DNA from: Nemertoderma westbladi
Taxonomy: Eukaryota > Xenacoelomorpha > Nemertodermatida > Nemertodermatidae
Direction: 5' to 3'
Length of the DNA stretch: 64,000 nt
Assembly: GCA_032718475.1 (NCBI GenBank)
Contig: JAUCBJ010008708.1
Coordinates: 1 to 64,000, forward strand
Shown here: piece after piece, positions 51,499-63,196 of the stretch
Position numbering within the stretch: the stretch's first letter is position 1
Layout: each line of letters starts with the position of its first letter
The notes under the pieces: generated by a model
Seen by the model: only the letters and a program-made list of their open reading frames with translations
The model's database searches: none
Told to the model about the DNA's origin: nothing
Translations under genes and position numbers: made by a program

Positions 51499-52620
51499 AT
51501 GATTCAAAATAGCACTTGCCACTATTGCACTAAATTAATAAAAAGCTCCAATATCTCTAAATTGAAATGTGCTGCTTGTAAGCAATTTGTTCACTACCGT
51601 TGTATCCCATCTCTTAAATTTTCAGAATTTAAACAACTCTTATCTCAGTCCTTTTGGTTTTGCCCACATTGTATTTTTAATGCACTGCCTTTCACAAATA
51701 TTATAGACGAAGTTGAGTTTCTTTTAACAATATACGACTATCGATTGCCTTCGATAATCGATATTGACCTTTTAACCTCTAATACAGTTAGACTGACAGA
51801 TTTGAATGCAGGTGACACCAATTTTGAATTTGACAGAGACAATAATCCAGATAGCAATATACTAAATAACATTTACACTAAAATTCAATGTCGTTACTAT
51901 AACAATTTGGTGTCAACAGATTTTAACTTAAAAAATCAGCAAGAAAATGGACTGTCTCTTTTTCATACGAATATAAGGAGTGTTCCGAAGAATTTTCATA
52001 ATCTATACGATTTATTACAAATAATAGAGAAACCCTTTTCCGCAATTGCTCTAACTGAAACTTGGTTGAAAAAGGACAACCTTAATGACTATCAGCTGGA
52101 TGGATACAAAATTTACCATAGCAAACCTCGTGCCAATCAACGTGGTGGGGGATGTAGTCTCTATTTAAGCAATAACTTGAAGTGCAAACCCCGCCATAAT
52201 CTCGAGATAGATGAGCCTGATTTGGAGTCAGTTTTTGCCGAGTGGGATCGAGAAAATGCAAAAAATATTATCATAGGATGTATATATCGTCCACCTGCAA
52301 AATATGTAATTGGCTTTCTAAGGAAATTAAAGCACATTTTAGAACAGATTAATACAGAAAATAAAATTTGTTACCTTCTTGGCGACTTTAACATAGATAT
52401 GTTAGGAGTTAATATCCATAAACAACCAACTGATTTTTTTGAAATACTATCAGAATAGTTTTTTTATCCTGTTATTACCAAACCAACTCGTATAACAGAA
52501 ACTACTGCAACCTGTATTGATAATATCATAACAAACGATATTACAAACATTCGTAAATCTGGAATAATTGTAGCCAGTTTATCTGACCATCTACCCATAT
52601 TTGTCAATTCCGAAATGTTT
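51499..52620 (+). pseudogene. LINE D ORF2: PHD finger plus endonuclease, truncated (copy 1)
   Basis: The first ATG is at 51,499; the open frame extends 18 bases upstream. Counting from there, a C4HC3 PHD-like finger lies at residues 7-58 (C7, C10, C24, C27, H32, C35, C55, C58). The APE-type endonuclease follows from about residue 150: NIRSVPKN, ALTETWL, GGGCSLYL, GCIYRPP, LLGDFNIDML. A TAG at 52,456 interrupts the frame, which continues in phase with TKPTRIT and SDHLPIFV. Sequence is cut at 52,628 by the duplication junction, so the RT is absent. Wording of the EN resembles CR1/L2-group elements. Confidence 0.8.
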
Positions 52621-52760
52621 GTGATTCCGTATTATACTACAGTATGTTCTGTTGCTTGTACTGTAGTTAGAGAACTAATGGAGAAGGAACAATGTGTTTC
52701 TGAAAGCATAATAGTTTAGTTATAAGTGTACTTTAATGTAAGAACAAGAAAGCTTGCCGT

Positions 52761-55156
52761 TGTAACAGGAAAATATGCCCCCCCGGGAAATGTGCCCGGG
52801 GGGGCATATTTTCCTAGGAAAAAATGCCCCCCCGGGCAAATTTCCCTAGGAAAAAATGCCCCCCCTTAGGAAATTATGCCCCCCCTGAATTATACAATAA
52901 ACAAAACTTATTACTACTAAAACTTACAAAAATTATACAAAACAATAAACAGTCACTACCAAATGAAGGAAAGGAGCAGGTTACAGAGGCAGGCCTTTCT
53001 AACCAAAACAATAAACGATCATTTAACTAATTGAGGGAAAGGAGCAGGTTACAGAGGCGGGATTTTCTAACCAAAACAATAAACAGTCACTTTAGCAAAT
53101 CAGGGAAAGGAGCAGGTTACAGAGACGGGATTTTCTAACCAAAACAATAAACGATAACATTACCAATTGAGAGAAAGGAGCAGGTTACAAAGGCGGGATT
53201 TTCTAACCAAAACAATAAACAATCACTTTACCAAATCAGGGAAAGGAGCAGGTTACAGACTTAAAAAAGCTTGGAGCTGCTCGGCGCCCAGCTCACACAA
53301 CACCACACACTCGCACTGCTGTTATACCAGTACTTACTACAGTAGGCTACTGACTTAGATACTTCGATACTTAGATACATACTGTAGTTCGAGTTGTCAG
53401 GTGTATTTGGTTGGATTTGTCATTGGTCAGTTGGTGTCATTTCGGTATATTCAGGTATATTCAGTTCAGCTGTTACACCTAAACCCAACTGAGTAACAGT
53501 TATTCATATTCATTCATGTTCATTCATATTATTATAGTTTGCAGGTGGGGAGGATAAATTTTCTAATAATAAAAAGGTTAAAACAATATAACCTCATTAC
53601 AATAAATTTATCGTACTACGAAATTGGAGAGGAGCAGGTTACACACAATGTTTTCTAACCAGAACAATAAACGATACATACTGAATAACCGGCAACCGGT
53701 CTGCCAGTATTGTATCCATTGACAATAAGGAAGGGAACGGAGCAGTCTGGCAGTGTATTTTGAATTTATTGCAATAACATTGGGGGGACCAAATCCGCGA
53801 ACGAGGACCCAATCCGCTAGCAGATTTGGTCCTAGGGAGACCAAATCTGCTAGCGGATTGGGTCCGGGGGGACTAAATCCGCTAGCAGATCTGGTCCGGG
53901 GGGACCGATTCTTCAGGGGACTGAATCCGCTGTTACACCGGTACCGTACTATTCTTCCAACTATTACAAGTTCTGCAGTTGGTAGATTAAAAGTGGCTAC
54001 CAGCAGACCGGTATCGTACCAGTTTTCAGACTTTTGAGGGGGGCTAATTTTCCTGAGCGGAGGCATTATTTCCTAAGGAGAAAATGCCCCCCCGGGCTAA
54101 AATTCGTAGGAAAAAGTGCCCGGGGGGACATAATATCCTAGGAAATAATGCCCCGGGCAGGGATGGTTAAAACCTAATTTAAAAAAAAACAAAATTAGGT
54201 TTTTTCTTTAATTGAATAAAACCTTATAAAACCTAATAAAACCTAATAAAACCTAAAAAAACCTAATAAAACCTAAATTTTCATACAAAAATTAAGAAAT
54301 TTTTCGAGAACCAATGACATATTGCTGGTTTGAAGGTTGTAACACCCACTAAATCGACCATTGCGGTTTCATTGCGCCTATTCTCAAGTCTGTGAAGCAA
54401 TTGCAAGTATGACTTATTAACTTATAATAATCTCACCAAACTATGGCAAAACTATCGTACACGTACAGTACTGCGTACTGCAGTTAGCCCCAAGACGTTA
54501 CAGAATGGTGTTTTTATTCTTTTTATGGGTGTAACTCGAAAAATCAACCCTCATTACCGATGGAATAAAAACTTTCACCCCCGGGATTACATTTTTTAAA
54601 AACATTTTAAGTGATTACATTCAGACATTTGCAAATTAGCTGAAATACTACAGGAATTTATTAGACTGTTAGATGTATTAAATTACCGCTATAGGCCTAT
54701 GTCATAATTATTATACAATGGAATACCAGTAATGGATTCCAATTCCATATTTATCAGTATTTCCAAACCAACTCCAAAAGTTGAATTTTAAAAAAGTTGA
54801 ATTTTAAACCCTTCTCCAAAAGTTGAATTTTAAAAAATAAAGTTTAAATTTCAACTCAGTTGTAAATAGAACTCCCCAACTGGATAATCTGCTAATGTCT
54901 AATCGAACCGTCTTTGAAGGTCTAGCACTCTAGCACACAACGAAATGTGAGGTTTTTCCCCCATACCCAATAATTAGGCCAACGGATTGCACTCTCGTGG
55001 CAGACTGGAATAAAACCCAATAAAACCTAATAAAACCTAATAATTTTTACACTAGGTTTTTTATTAAAACCTAATAATAAAACCTAATATTAAAACCTAA
55101 TTGCCATCCCTGGCCCCGGGGGGCATATTCTAGGGGGGGCTGATTTCCTTGTGACA
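52761..55156. mobile_element. Ginger1-like element (copy 2), with nested hAT-like MITE
   Basis: The copy of 39,095-40,527 with the same ends and CCGT duplications. It is 963 bp longer owing to the MITE at 54,158 and one 8-bp target copy. The 68-bp array is at 52,967-53,263. Confidence 0.7.
54158..55112. mobile_element. hAT-like MITE, 955 bp
   Basis: Present only in copy 2. Terminal inverted repeats cagggatgg / ccatccctg are of the CAGGG type common in hAT elements. The perfect 8-bp target duplication gccccggg (54,150-54,157 and 55,113-55,120) is the hAT length, and copy 1 has exactly one gccccggg at 40,483-40,490. The ends carry runs of aaaacctaat on both sides in inverted arrangement. No transposase ORF, so it is non-autonomous. 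Confidence 0.93.
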
Positions 55157-55373
55157 CCGTATCTCCTAAGTTAGAACTATAGAGCCATAGAGATGCATGA
55201 TATGACAATGTAACGAAATTTTTTGAAAAATTTCAACTCATATAAAACATTATATAAAGCACCACCAGACTACTGACTACACCTGGTTTTCTTAAATAAT
55301 TTTAAACTAATATTTATTTATTTTATATAAATTCATTGTTCATATAAATTCAAATAATAAATACATAATTAAC

Positions 55374-55656
55374 ACAGAATTAATACAATATAATGAATGG
55401 GAGAATCTTTTAGGCTCGTTAAGCCAAGGAATGCCTGTTCACCACCATGGGTGATCTTCCACAGTAAACCCTTCCTCTCTGTTTCCCAATATGCCTTGAT
55501 TCCCATTTATCGACCACTGGAGGATGAAAGCCGGGGTTGGGCTAGGCTGCAGCATTTAAAGCACTGTGCCCAAACACTGCTGCCCCATCTAGGGATCGAA
55601 CCAGGGCTCCCTAATCGGAAGCACAGTAATGTCACCACTAGACCAAGCTGCTGCTT
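55374..55656 (-). repeat. tRNA-derived SINE (copy 2)
   Basis: Same element as at 40,745-41,027 with at least one substitution; A- and B-box-like sequences are intact. Confidence 0.7.
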
Positions 55657-56524
55657 AATAATATAATATAATACTGTACTATCCCCTTAGCAGAGTAAAC
55701 TGCTCTTTGGGGCCGTTTCCCAGGTTGCGGATCGGGATAACATTTCACACATCGCACGATTTGTGATTGTGATTTGTCTGCTTATACGACTGTGTATTAC
55801 ATTACGGGAGGCAGTTTGTTTGGAGTTGATAATTGAAGAGTTATCAAAAAAGAAAGACAGGCATCTTTATGGTGGCCCATTAAGGCTAAAGATAAATTTA
55901 CGTTTGTTCTATGACAAATTTAATAAAACAATAACTAAATGCTGCAATAATATTTTATGTTAATTAAAAATTGATAAAAAAATGTGGCCTCATTGGGCCA
56001 TAGCATGGCCCGGTGAGGCCAAAATAAAAAGGTAATATTTTTATTATTAAAATGTTTCTTCCATGTGGCCCATGAGTGCCATTCCCATAGACTCTGGTGT
56101 TACCATGGACTATGGGTGCCATGACAGACTGACAGAATAAATATAGGTACCGCAGTAGGCAGGTACTAATGTATTACTATTACAGTATTATATTACTGTT
56201 TTTGATTGGTTATGGTCTGACCGTAACTAAGGTAGGCCATATTTCATTACTACATTAGGCCTACTGTCTGTGTATTGATTACTCATTCTTATTTCAGATT
56301 ATTGGCAAATTGGTTATAGTATATAGTACGGTACTGATATAGCAATACTGTAATAGCACTACCGGTACCGGTATCGAAGTAAGGTTAACTGTATAACGGC
56401 AGGCTTTGCAACTACCGGTAGAACTGACTGGGGTAGACTTAATACGGGTCTGATAATGTGGTAATTAGATCATAGATGTGAGATATTAGAGTCTCAACTT
56501 CGAGAACTGCCGGAAGAGTACGAC

Positions 56525-57204
56525 ATCACACAGAGGCACATGGAGTCTCATAGGAAACTTCGAGGCGCTAAGCGAGCGACTGGCACCGTCAGACAGGTTT
56601 CCCCAACCGAGGATGCTACTCCCACTGCGACTTCACCAACTACACTAACCAACCCGGCGGTTGATGTAGGTTCTTCTGAAAATCTGTCAACCGATGGTTC
56701 TATTGGTCATCCGGGAAACTAAAACTTGGGAGAAGATTCAAACTTCCAATCGAATACTGAGAATACAGCGCACAGTGTACCTATCTCAGTTGCTGTTCAA
56801 TGAATTGTCAGAGCATTGGTAATAAATTGCATGATTTAACACACTTTTTAGATACTTCTGGTCATACAGTAGTTGGAATAACCGTTTTCAAATTTTTAGG
56901 AAGGACCGTTTAACAACCACCGGCGGTGGTATAGCAATAATCATTGATAAATCGAAAAATGTACAATGTGCCAGAATTTTTCTGGATAAAAAATATGAGG
57001 ACTGTGAAATTATTGCAGTGGATATTCTTGGCGATGCACCAACTAGATTAATTTGTGCCTATCGCAGCAATAGTTAATTGTGTAGTAGTTTGGAATATGT
57101 AAATTTATTTTGTGAGTGTTCTCATCTTTCTGATGTTAATTACCCCACGGTTTGTTTTGGTGATTTTAATTTCCGCGAATTTAACTGGGAGGCAATGACC
57201 TAGG
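56525..57204 (+). pseudogene. LINE C relic (copy 2)
   Basis: The counterpart of 41,891-42,570 with the same frame breaks and a few substitutions. Here it abuts the scar of the LINE B deletion at 57,225-57,229, followed by about 60 bp of LINE B 5' sequence (to about 57,300). Confidence 0.7.
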
Positions 57205-57300
57205 ATGAATGAGCAGTAGGGGAACTGAAAGTTGTCCATCGCGATAATTGAGAATAAGAGTAACTTGCGCCAATGGGTAGGTTCTGGCCATATGCCTGTG

Positions 57301-57812
57301 GCAGTTGTGGCACTAGTTCCCTTGATCCCAAAATCAAAATTTTGATATCTAACTAAATTTGGACTTGGACACTTTTGATGACATTTGATGCATGCAGCAA
57401 GTTCATTCTTGAGTCATTGATCTTTCATTAATGTGTTAAATTGTTATAAATTTCATTGTGGTGTATCGCAAAATTTGTGAAAATTGGACACAAGATTACA
57501 AAAAGGTTTGTTGCAACAACTTCTACACACACTAAATCAATGATTGCGTTTCAAATGAGCTCTGTACAACTAATACAAGATCATAATGATATCCCAATAT
57601 ATTGTAGGATTAGCATCGAGATAATGGTTTATGATTAGTTGATATTTTCTGACTGGCTCACTTAAAAAGTGGATCACCACTCAAATTTTTGTCCGAATTG
57701 GCTAATATTTTCATTTTTGTAATCAGTGAATGCCATATTTCCATTTTTGGCTATCCCTACTGATATTTGGGAACATCAATATTTTTTGACCTATTACCTC
57801 CTACCCATAGCC
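57301..57812. other. Spacer before the minisatellite (copy 2)
   Basis: Same as 45,481-46,017 but lacking the 26-bp hairpin segment after 57,470. No gene. Confidence 0.45.
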
Positions 57813-58263
57813 AGAGGACCAATAACTGAAGTACCCGTAACTGAAGGCCCATTACTGGAGGACCCATGACTGAAGGACCCATGACTGAAGGACCCTTTAC
57901 TGAAGTACCCATGATGGAAGGACCCGTGACAGAAGGACTGGTGGCTGAAGGACCCATGACAGAAGGACATGTGACAGAAGGACCTGTGACAAGAGCACCT
58001 GTGACAAGAGCACCTGTGACAATAGGACCCATGCCTGAAGGAGCCATGACAGAAGGATCCGAGACTGAAGGACCCGTGACTGAAAGACCCGTGACTGAAT
58101 GACCCGTTATGGAAGGACCCATGACTGAAGGACCCCGGAGTGAAGGACCTGTGACTGAATGACCCGTTACGGAAGGACCTGTGACAAGAAGACCTGTGAC
58201 AATAGGACCCTTGACTGAAGGACCCGGACTGACGGATCCGAGAGTGAAATACCCATGACTGAC
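57813..58263. repeat. 15-bp minisatellite (copy 2 array, about 30 units)
   Basis: Identical unit order to 46,018-46,526 except for loss of about four units near 58,170 and small changes. Confidence 0.95.
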
Positions 58264-58316
58264 ATTTTATCTGTCAATTTTACCTGAATATATGCCGGCT
58301 CGACCGGGCGCAACAA

Positions 58317-60134
58317 GTTAATAATAATATACCTACAAACTATCGGCAGAAATCTGTATGCTTGTGGTAGCTGCCAAAATATACAATAAAATTATTCTAT
58401 ATAGGATTAGACCTCACATAGAGAAACTACTGCGTAAGAGCAAAAACGGATTTTGACCAAGTAGATCAACAATAGCTCAGATACTTGCACTACGGAATTA
58501 AGTCGGAGAATCTCCCCGCAGTCATAACTTTTGTTGACTTCAAGAAGGCATTCGACTCCATCCATAGAGGCAACATAGGCCTCACATAGAGAAACTACTG
58601 CGTAAGAGCCAAAACGGATTTCGACCAAGTACATGTAGACTTAGTAAAAATTATGTAGAAAATAATAAGTTAGGGCGGGCGCCTCACACTGAACTCATAC
58701 AGGCATGTTTACTACAGTGGCGAGTCCAATCATTACTACACTAGATCCTTTCTCTCTACCTGAAGCTGAAGGTAGAGAGAACTCTACCTCAGAACTCTAC
58801 CTCAGTGCCAATGTGCTAGGCTTCACTTACACTCAGCCTCTATTCACTGGCTGTGATTGACAAGCCAACGTGCCTCAGCAGTTCCTTTCATGAATACCGC
58901 AGTTTTTATTTGGCCATTTTGGTAATTTTGGCTGCCAAAATGACCAAGTTAATGCTTATTGGGATTGGGACTGTAGATCAACAATAGCTCAGATACTTGC
59001 ACTACAGAGACTGATTGAAGGAATTGAGTCAAAGAATCTCCCAGCATTCAAGAAGGCATTCGACTCCATCCATAGAGGTAAAATGCTTGAAATCCTAAGA
59101 GCTTATGGAATACCAGAAGTAATTGTTGCTGGCATTGGATTGTTATATTATGACACAGAAGCGCAGGTACTCTTACCAGATGGTGAAACTGAGTTTTTCT
59201 CAATCCTGGCTGGTGTACTGCAAGGTGACACATTAGCACCATTACTATTTGTAATTATGCTCGATTATGCAATAAGGATGGCCACAAACGGTGAAGATCT
59301 GGGATTCACACTTCAAGAACGCAGAAGTAGTAGATAGCCGGCAACTACAGTCACAAACACCGACTTTGCGGATGACATCGCCCTGCTCTCTAATACGCTA
59401 GCAGAAGCACAGCTTCTACTAAATAAAGTGGAGCTGCTAAGGAGGTTGGATTGCATATAAATGCTACCAAGACCGAAATCATGACCTTAAATGTTGATGG
59501 AAACTTGACAACCATTAATAATAATCAACTAAGGAAGGTCGACGACTTCCAGTACCTTGGATCATGGATAGAGAGTAGCAAAAAGGACATGAAGGTAGGA
59601 AAGCAAAGGCTTGGGTAGCTCTATCAAAAATGGATACCATCTGGAAATCAGATCTCTCCAGGCACCTGAAGACTAAGTTCTTTCGAGCCACACAGTGGAA
59701 AGTGTATTTTTATACAGGGGTGAGACCTGGACACTGACTAAATCACTTGAACAACCAATTGATGGTTGCTACACAAGACTACTAAGGGCAGCCCTAAACA
59801 TCAGCTGGAGACAACACATGACAAACGCCGAGCTTTATGGTACAATACCACCTGTATCAACCACCCTCCGTGAATGCAGATTAAGATTCAGTGGGCACTA
59901 CTGCTGGCGAAGTAAAGACGAGGTCATATCAGATCTACTTTTCTGGCAACCAACTCATGGAAAGCTAGTCGTGGACGACCGGCCATAACATATATAGATC
60001 AACTTGAAAGTGATACTGAACTTGGAAGAAACGAAATTGCGACAACTATGGAGAATCGGGAAGCCTGGAAGGATCTCATTTCCACTGTATGAGTTCGCTC
60101 GACCTAGTAGTAGTAGTTGTAGTAGTAGTAGTAG
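58317..60134 (+). pseudogene. LINE A fragment (copy 2)
   Basis: Same structure as 46,579-48,434, including the rearranged motif A junction and the stop before FADD. Differences: a 20-bp-scale deletion near 58,495, loss of four bases near 59,431 where copy 1 has an insertion, and a one-base deletion near 59,965 that shortens the C-terminal frame (59,695-59,988). Confidence 0.85.
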
Positions 60135-60560
60135 CTGTTTGATATTCCAGTAGGAAATACCAGTAGGCCTATTATAAACTACTGTACTACCCAGCTAAAC
60201 TAAGAGTGAGTGAGTAAATACAACCTTACTAAACTTGGCATACTGTAGATCACCCGACTGCTTACTGTTTACCAATACTGCTTACTGCTTGCATAGGCCT
60301 ACTGACTGCTGACTGCCAGACTGCTTGACTCCACTTTGACGGAAATCAAGTAAATTAAGCAGCTAATCGCCACACGCATTGCTTAGTTGACAGTTACTTA
60401 GTTGCTTAGAAATGTGGCAGGCCCCTCGGGTCTGGATGTTACTGCCTTTAAACATCTGATGATAAAGTTTCGTAGACAGTCTGATGATTTATGTGAATCG
60501 ATAGCCTTGGTAGTGAGAAATAGCTCTCAGGATTACGTGAATCACGATTCTGTCAAATAG
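60135..60560 (+). pseudogene. REL-retroelement fragment (copy 2)
   Basis: Same as 48,435-48,860; the GPSGLDV-encoding piece is at 60,411-60,515. Confidence 0.65.
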
Positions 60561-60569
60561 AAAATAGGA

Positions 60570-61338
60570 AAAAAATGAAAAAAAAACAAGTAACCAGCAC
60601 TTTTCAGTTAGAACACAAAATCTTAATTCACTTATACAATGCTATAAATTCACATCTTCAGGTTTTTATTCTGGCGCTGATTCTAATGCAATACATTTCT
60701 AATATGCCAGATCATTGCTACTTGTATTTTTCGGCGTAATTTGGCAAATTTTGGTGCTAGCACTAAATTTCGAACCCATCACCAAAAAGTAGAAGTTTGC
60801 GATGTCCAGTGCTGTTTTTATTAATTCCATCGGATTCAGGACCCTCATAAACCCGTATAACATGATACTATATATATAAGATGATACTACCTACTGATAA
60901 ATTTGCTTATTTTCAAAAATTTGGTGCTGGCACAACAATTTTCACCCACCGGCTAAAAATACAAGTTTGAAAACTCTTATGAAATTTTTACTGATTCCAT
61001 TGAATTCAGAACCCCCACAAACCCGTATAACGCAAGAAACAAGGTGACACAATCAATTGATATAATTGATGGTTTTCAAAATTTGGTGCTAGCACCACAT
61101 TTTGCACCCACTTCCGAAAAATACAAGTTTGAGATGTCTAGTTAGATTATTTATTCCATTGAATTCAGAACCGCCATAAACCTTTAAAACGCGAGAAATA
61201 AGTTGTGACACAAGCAATTGAATGGATTTTCAGTTTTCATGCTAGCTCCAAATTTTGTAAACAGCGCCGAAAAATGCGTTAGGCTATTAATTAGGAAGAC
61301 AATAGATTTTTAGGAAAAGTCATAAAATTTCAGATTCC
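60570..61338 (-). repeat. 160-bp unit repeat (copy 2)
   Basis: Counterpart of 48,870-49,640, four units, differing by a few substitutions and a 2-bp deletion. It is followed by C15 (61,400-61,414) and (TG)n-G23 (61,522-61,544) tracts. Confidence 0.8.
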
Positions 61339-61507
61339 CCCTGTGTTTGTTTCAGAGGTATAACAAATATACACGGGGGGAAGGGGGTCATATTGACCGC
61401 CCCCCCCCCCCCCCGGGGTTTAATATGATTAAAGATTTTACGGCCCTTATTCTGTATTATTTAGTTATTTATCTCATTTATTTAATGATTGACGATGTGA
61501 AAATTGT

Positions 61508-61538
<31 letters not shown>

Positions 61539-61824
61539 GGGGGGTAGATTATATTATATTGATACTGAGTATTTGCGGAACAGTAGTGTAGTGGTACATG
61601 GTACCGGCAGCTTCGTAGTCTAGCAGTATTCTGACTGTGCCGTAAAGGAGGCGACTAACGGCCACAATGTATCATTATAATTAACAATAAAACTTAACAA
61701 CTGGGATTTATCAGGTCCATCTATTATGATCAATCTACCAACATTAAATAGCAATTCACTCAATAATTATTTTAAAAAAAGCACGTGAACACAATCCTCA
61801 GGACCTTAGCCTACGGATTCAATC

Positions 61825-62853
61825 ATGCCCAAACAACTTAAACAAGGGAAGAAAGGTACGACATCGTCTGGCGTATTTAACAAATCCATCTCGGAACAAA
61901 TGGAGCGTCTTGGTGGTCTACAGGACAACATCGATGGATTGGACGATAGAATCGCTGAAATAGTATCGAAAGCATTAGACGACCGGTCAGAATTAGAGAT
62001 CTCCAGTCATACTGTGACAGGCAGTGGATCCAGTTCGGAACAGCAACTTCGTGCTAAACAACGATCGTCCTTAATCGATACAATCAAGTCTCTTGTTAAT
62101 TTCGAGGTAGAGAAAATACGCGATTCAATCGAAGAAATTAAAAGTAATCTCACTGATTTGGCCAATAATTTATCCCTACGTCACGATAATGCCGAGCAAT
62201 ATTCTCGTCGGAATTGTGTCCTAATCCACGGATTGGAGCAACTTCCAGGTGAGAAATCCGAAGACGATACCTGTAATGTTGTGCTTCAATTCTTCACGGA
62301 ATCTCTAAATCTCAATATCGATGAAATGGATCTGGATAGATGTCATCGCCTTCCTAGCAAAGCCCCCATAGATACCATCGGTAATCGTAAATATAATCCA
62401 CCGATTATTGTCAAGTTAGTCCGATATAGAACAAGGGCGAGAATTTTCAAAGAGGTCCACCGCCTTCGCGCTTTGCCAAGCTTTATAACCGAGTGCTTAA
62501 CGCCCCGTAGACGGGATTTACTAAAACGTATTCGTGTAAATGGGATTGGTTGGTCGCGAGATGGGCGCATCTTTGCTATAGATAAAAAGGGTAACAAAAT
62601 CGAAATTGAACGCGACGACGACGTTAAACACGTTAAGCATTTCACTCTGGAGGAGAAGGTCGAGTGGAACCGGAAACGCTACAATCGCACGGGACCGACA
62701 GCATCAGGCGCAGCACTGACCACCCACCCACCTCCTTCTAGAGACAAGAACCACAATAAAAGTGCTGCTAACGGAACCGAATTGACACACCTAATAGAAT
62801 CAACCAGCAGCGATCCAGTTGGGGAAGGTGATACAGTATTTCATGGTTACTGA
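61825..62853 (+). CDS. LINE D ORF1, 342 aa (intact)
   Basis: An L1-ORF1-like RNA-binding protein of a non-LTR retrotransposon, expected to coat element RNA as a chaperone. Residues 20-60 and 85-125 are heptad-like and probably form a trimerising coiled coil. Residues of about 128-215 are the RRM-like core with the hallmark AEQYSRRNCVLIHGLEQ and DRCHRLPSK, then IIVKLVRYRTRARIF. The C-terminal domain (216-262: ITECLTPRRRDLLK, DGRIFA) completes the transposase_22-type layout. A charged, Ser/Thr-rich tail ends in VFHGY. The start is the first ATG in the frame. It lies 344 bases before ORF2. Copy 1 has a nonsense mutation at codon 262, so this is the reference copy. Confidence 0.85.
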   Translation: MPKQLKQGKKGTTSSGVFNKSISEQMERLGGLQDNIDGLDDRIAEIVSKALDDRSELEISSHTVTGSGSSSEQQLRAKQRSSLIDTIKSLVNFEVEKIRDSIEEIKSNLTDLANNLSLRHDNAEQYSRRNCVLIHGLEQLPGEKSEDDTCNVVLQFFTESLNLNIDEMDLDRCHRLPSKAPIDTIGNRKYNPPIIVKLVRYRTRARIFKEVHRLRALPSFITECLTPRRRDLLKRIRVNGIGWSRDGRIFAIDKKGNKIEIERDDDVKHVKHFTLEEKVEWNRKRYNRTGPTASGAALTTHPPPSRDKNHNKSAANGTELTHLIESTSSDPVGEGDTVFHGY

Positions 62854-63196
62854 GGTCACATAGATTAAATGACATTGGAATGTAATACTATTGTGTTTAC
62901 ACCATACAAGGTTGCAATGAGTGTAGGGAAATTTAGTTTTATTTACAAAAAACTATAATTAGCCATTTCGCCAAAATATACGACACAGTCTAGCCATAAT
63001 AGTGTTTAGGAAAGGACTTACTGACTGCTTGAACTGTTTACTCCCTATAGCTTTTACACTAACTATCTTATCCTACATATATACTAGGCTTTGTAGCGTT
63101 TATTTGTAGCGTATTAGTTAGTTTGTTTTTTTAGTTTTAATCTACTGCATTGTTTTCTCCTATTTTGTCTTAATTTTATTGAATCTTAAATTTTAT

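Larger units (their letters stand above)
38963..52628 (+). repeat. Tandem duplication, copy 1 (13,666 bp)
   Basis: Begins gtattatactacagtatgtt and ends inside the LINE D endonuclease, where copy 2 starts with the same sequence. Order: Ginger-like element, SINE, LINE C relic, LINE B, minisatellite, LINE A fragment, REL fragment, 160-bp repeats, LINE D. Copy 2 has the same order with about 0.3% substitutions in the parts compared by eye. Copy 1 keeps LINE B and the empty MITE site. Confidence 0.95.
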
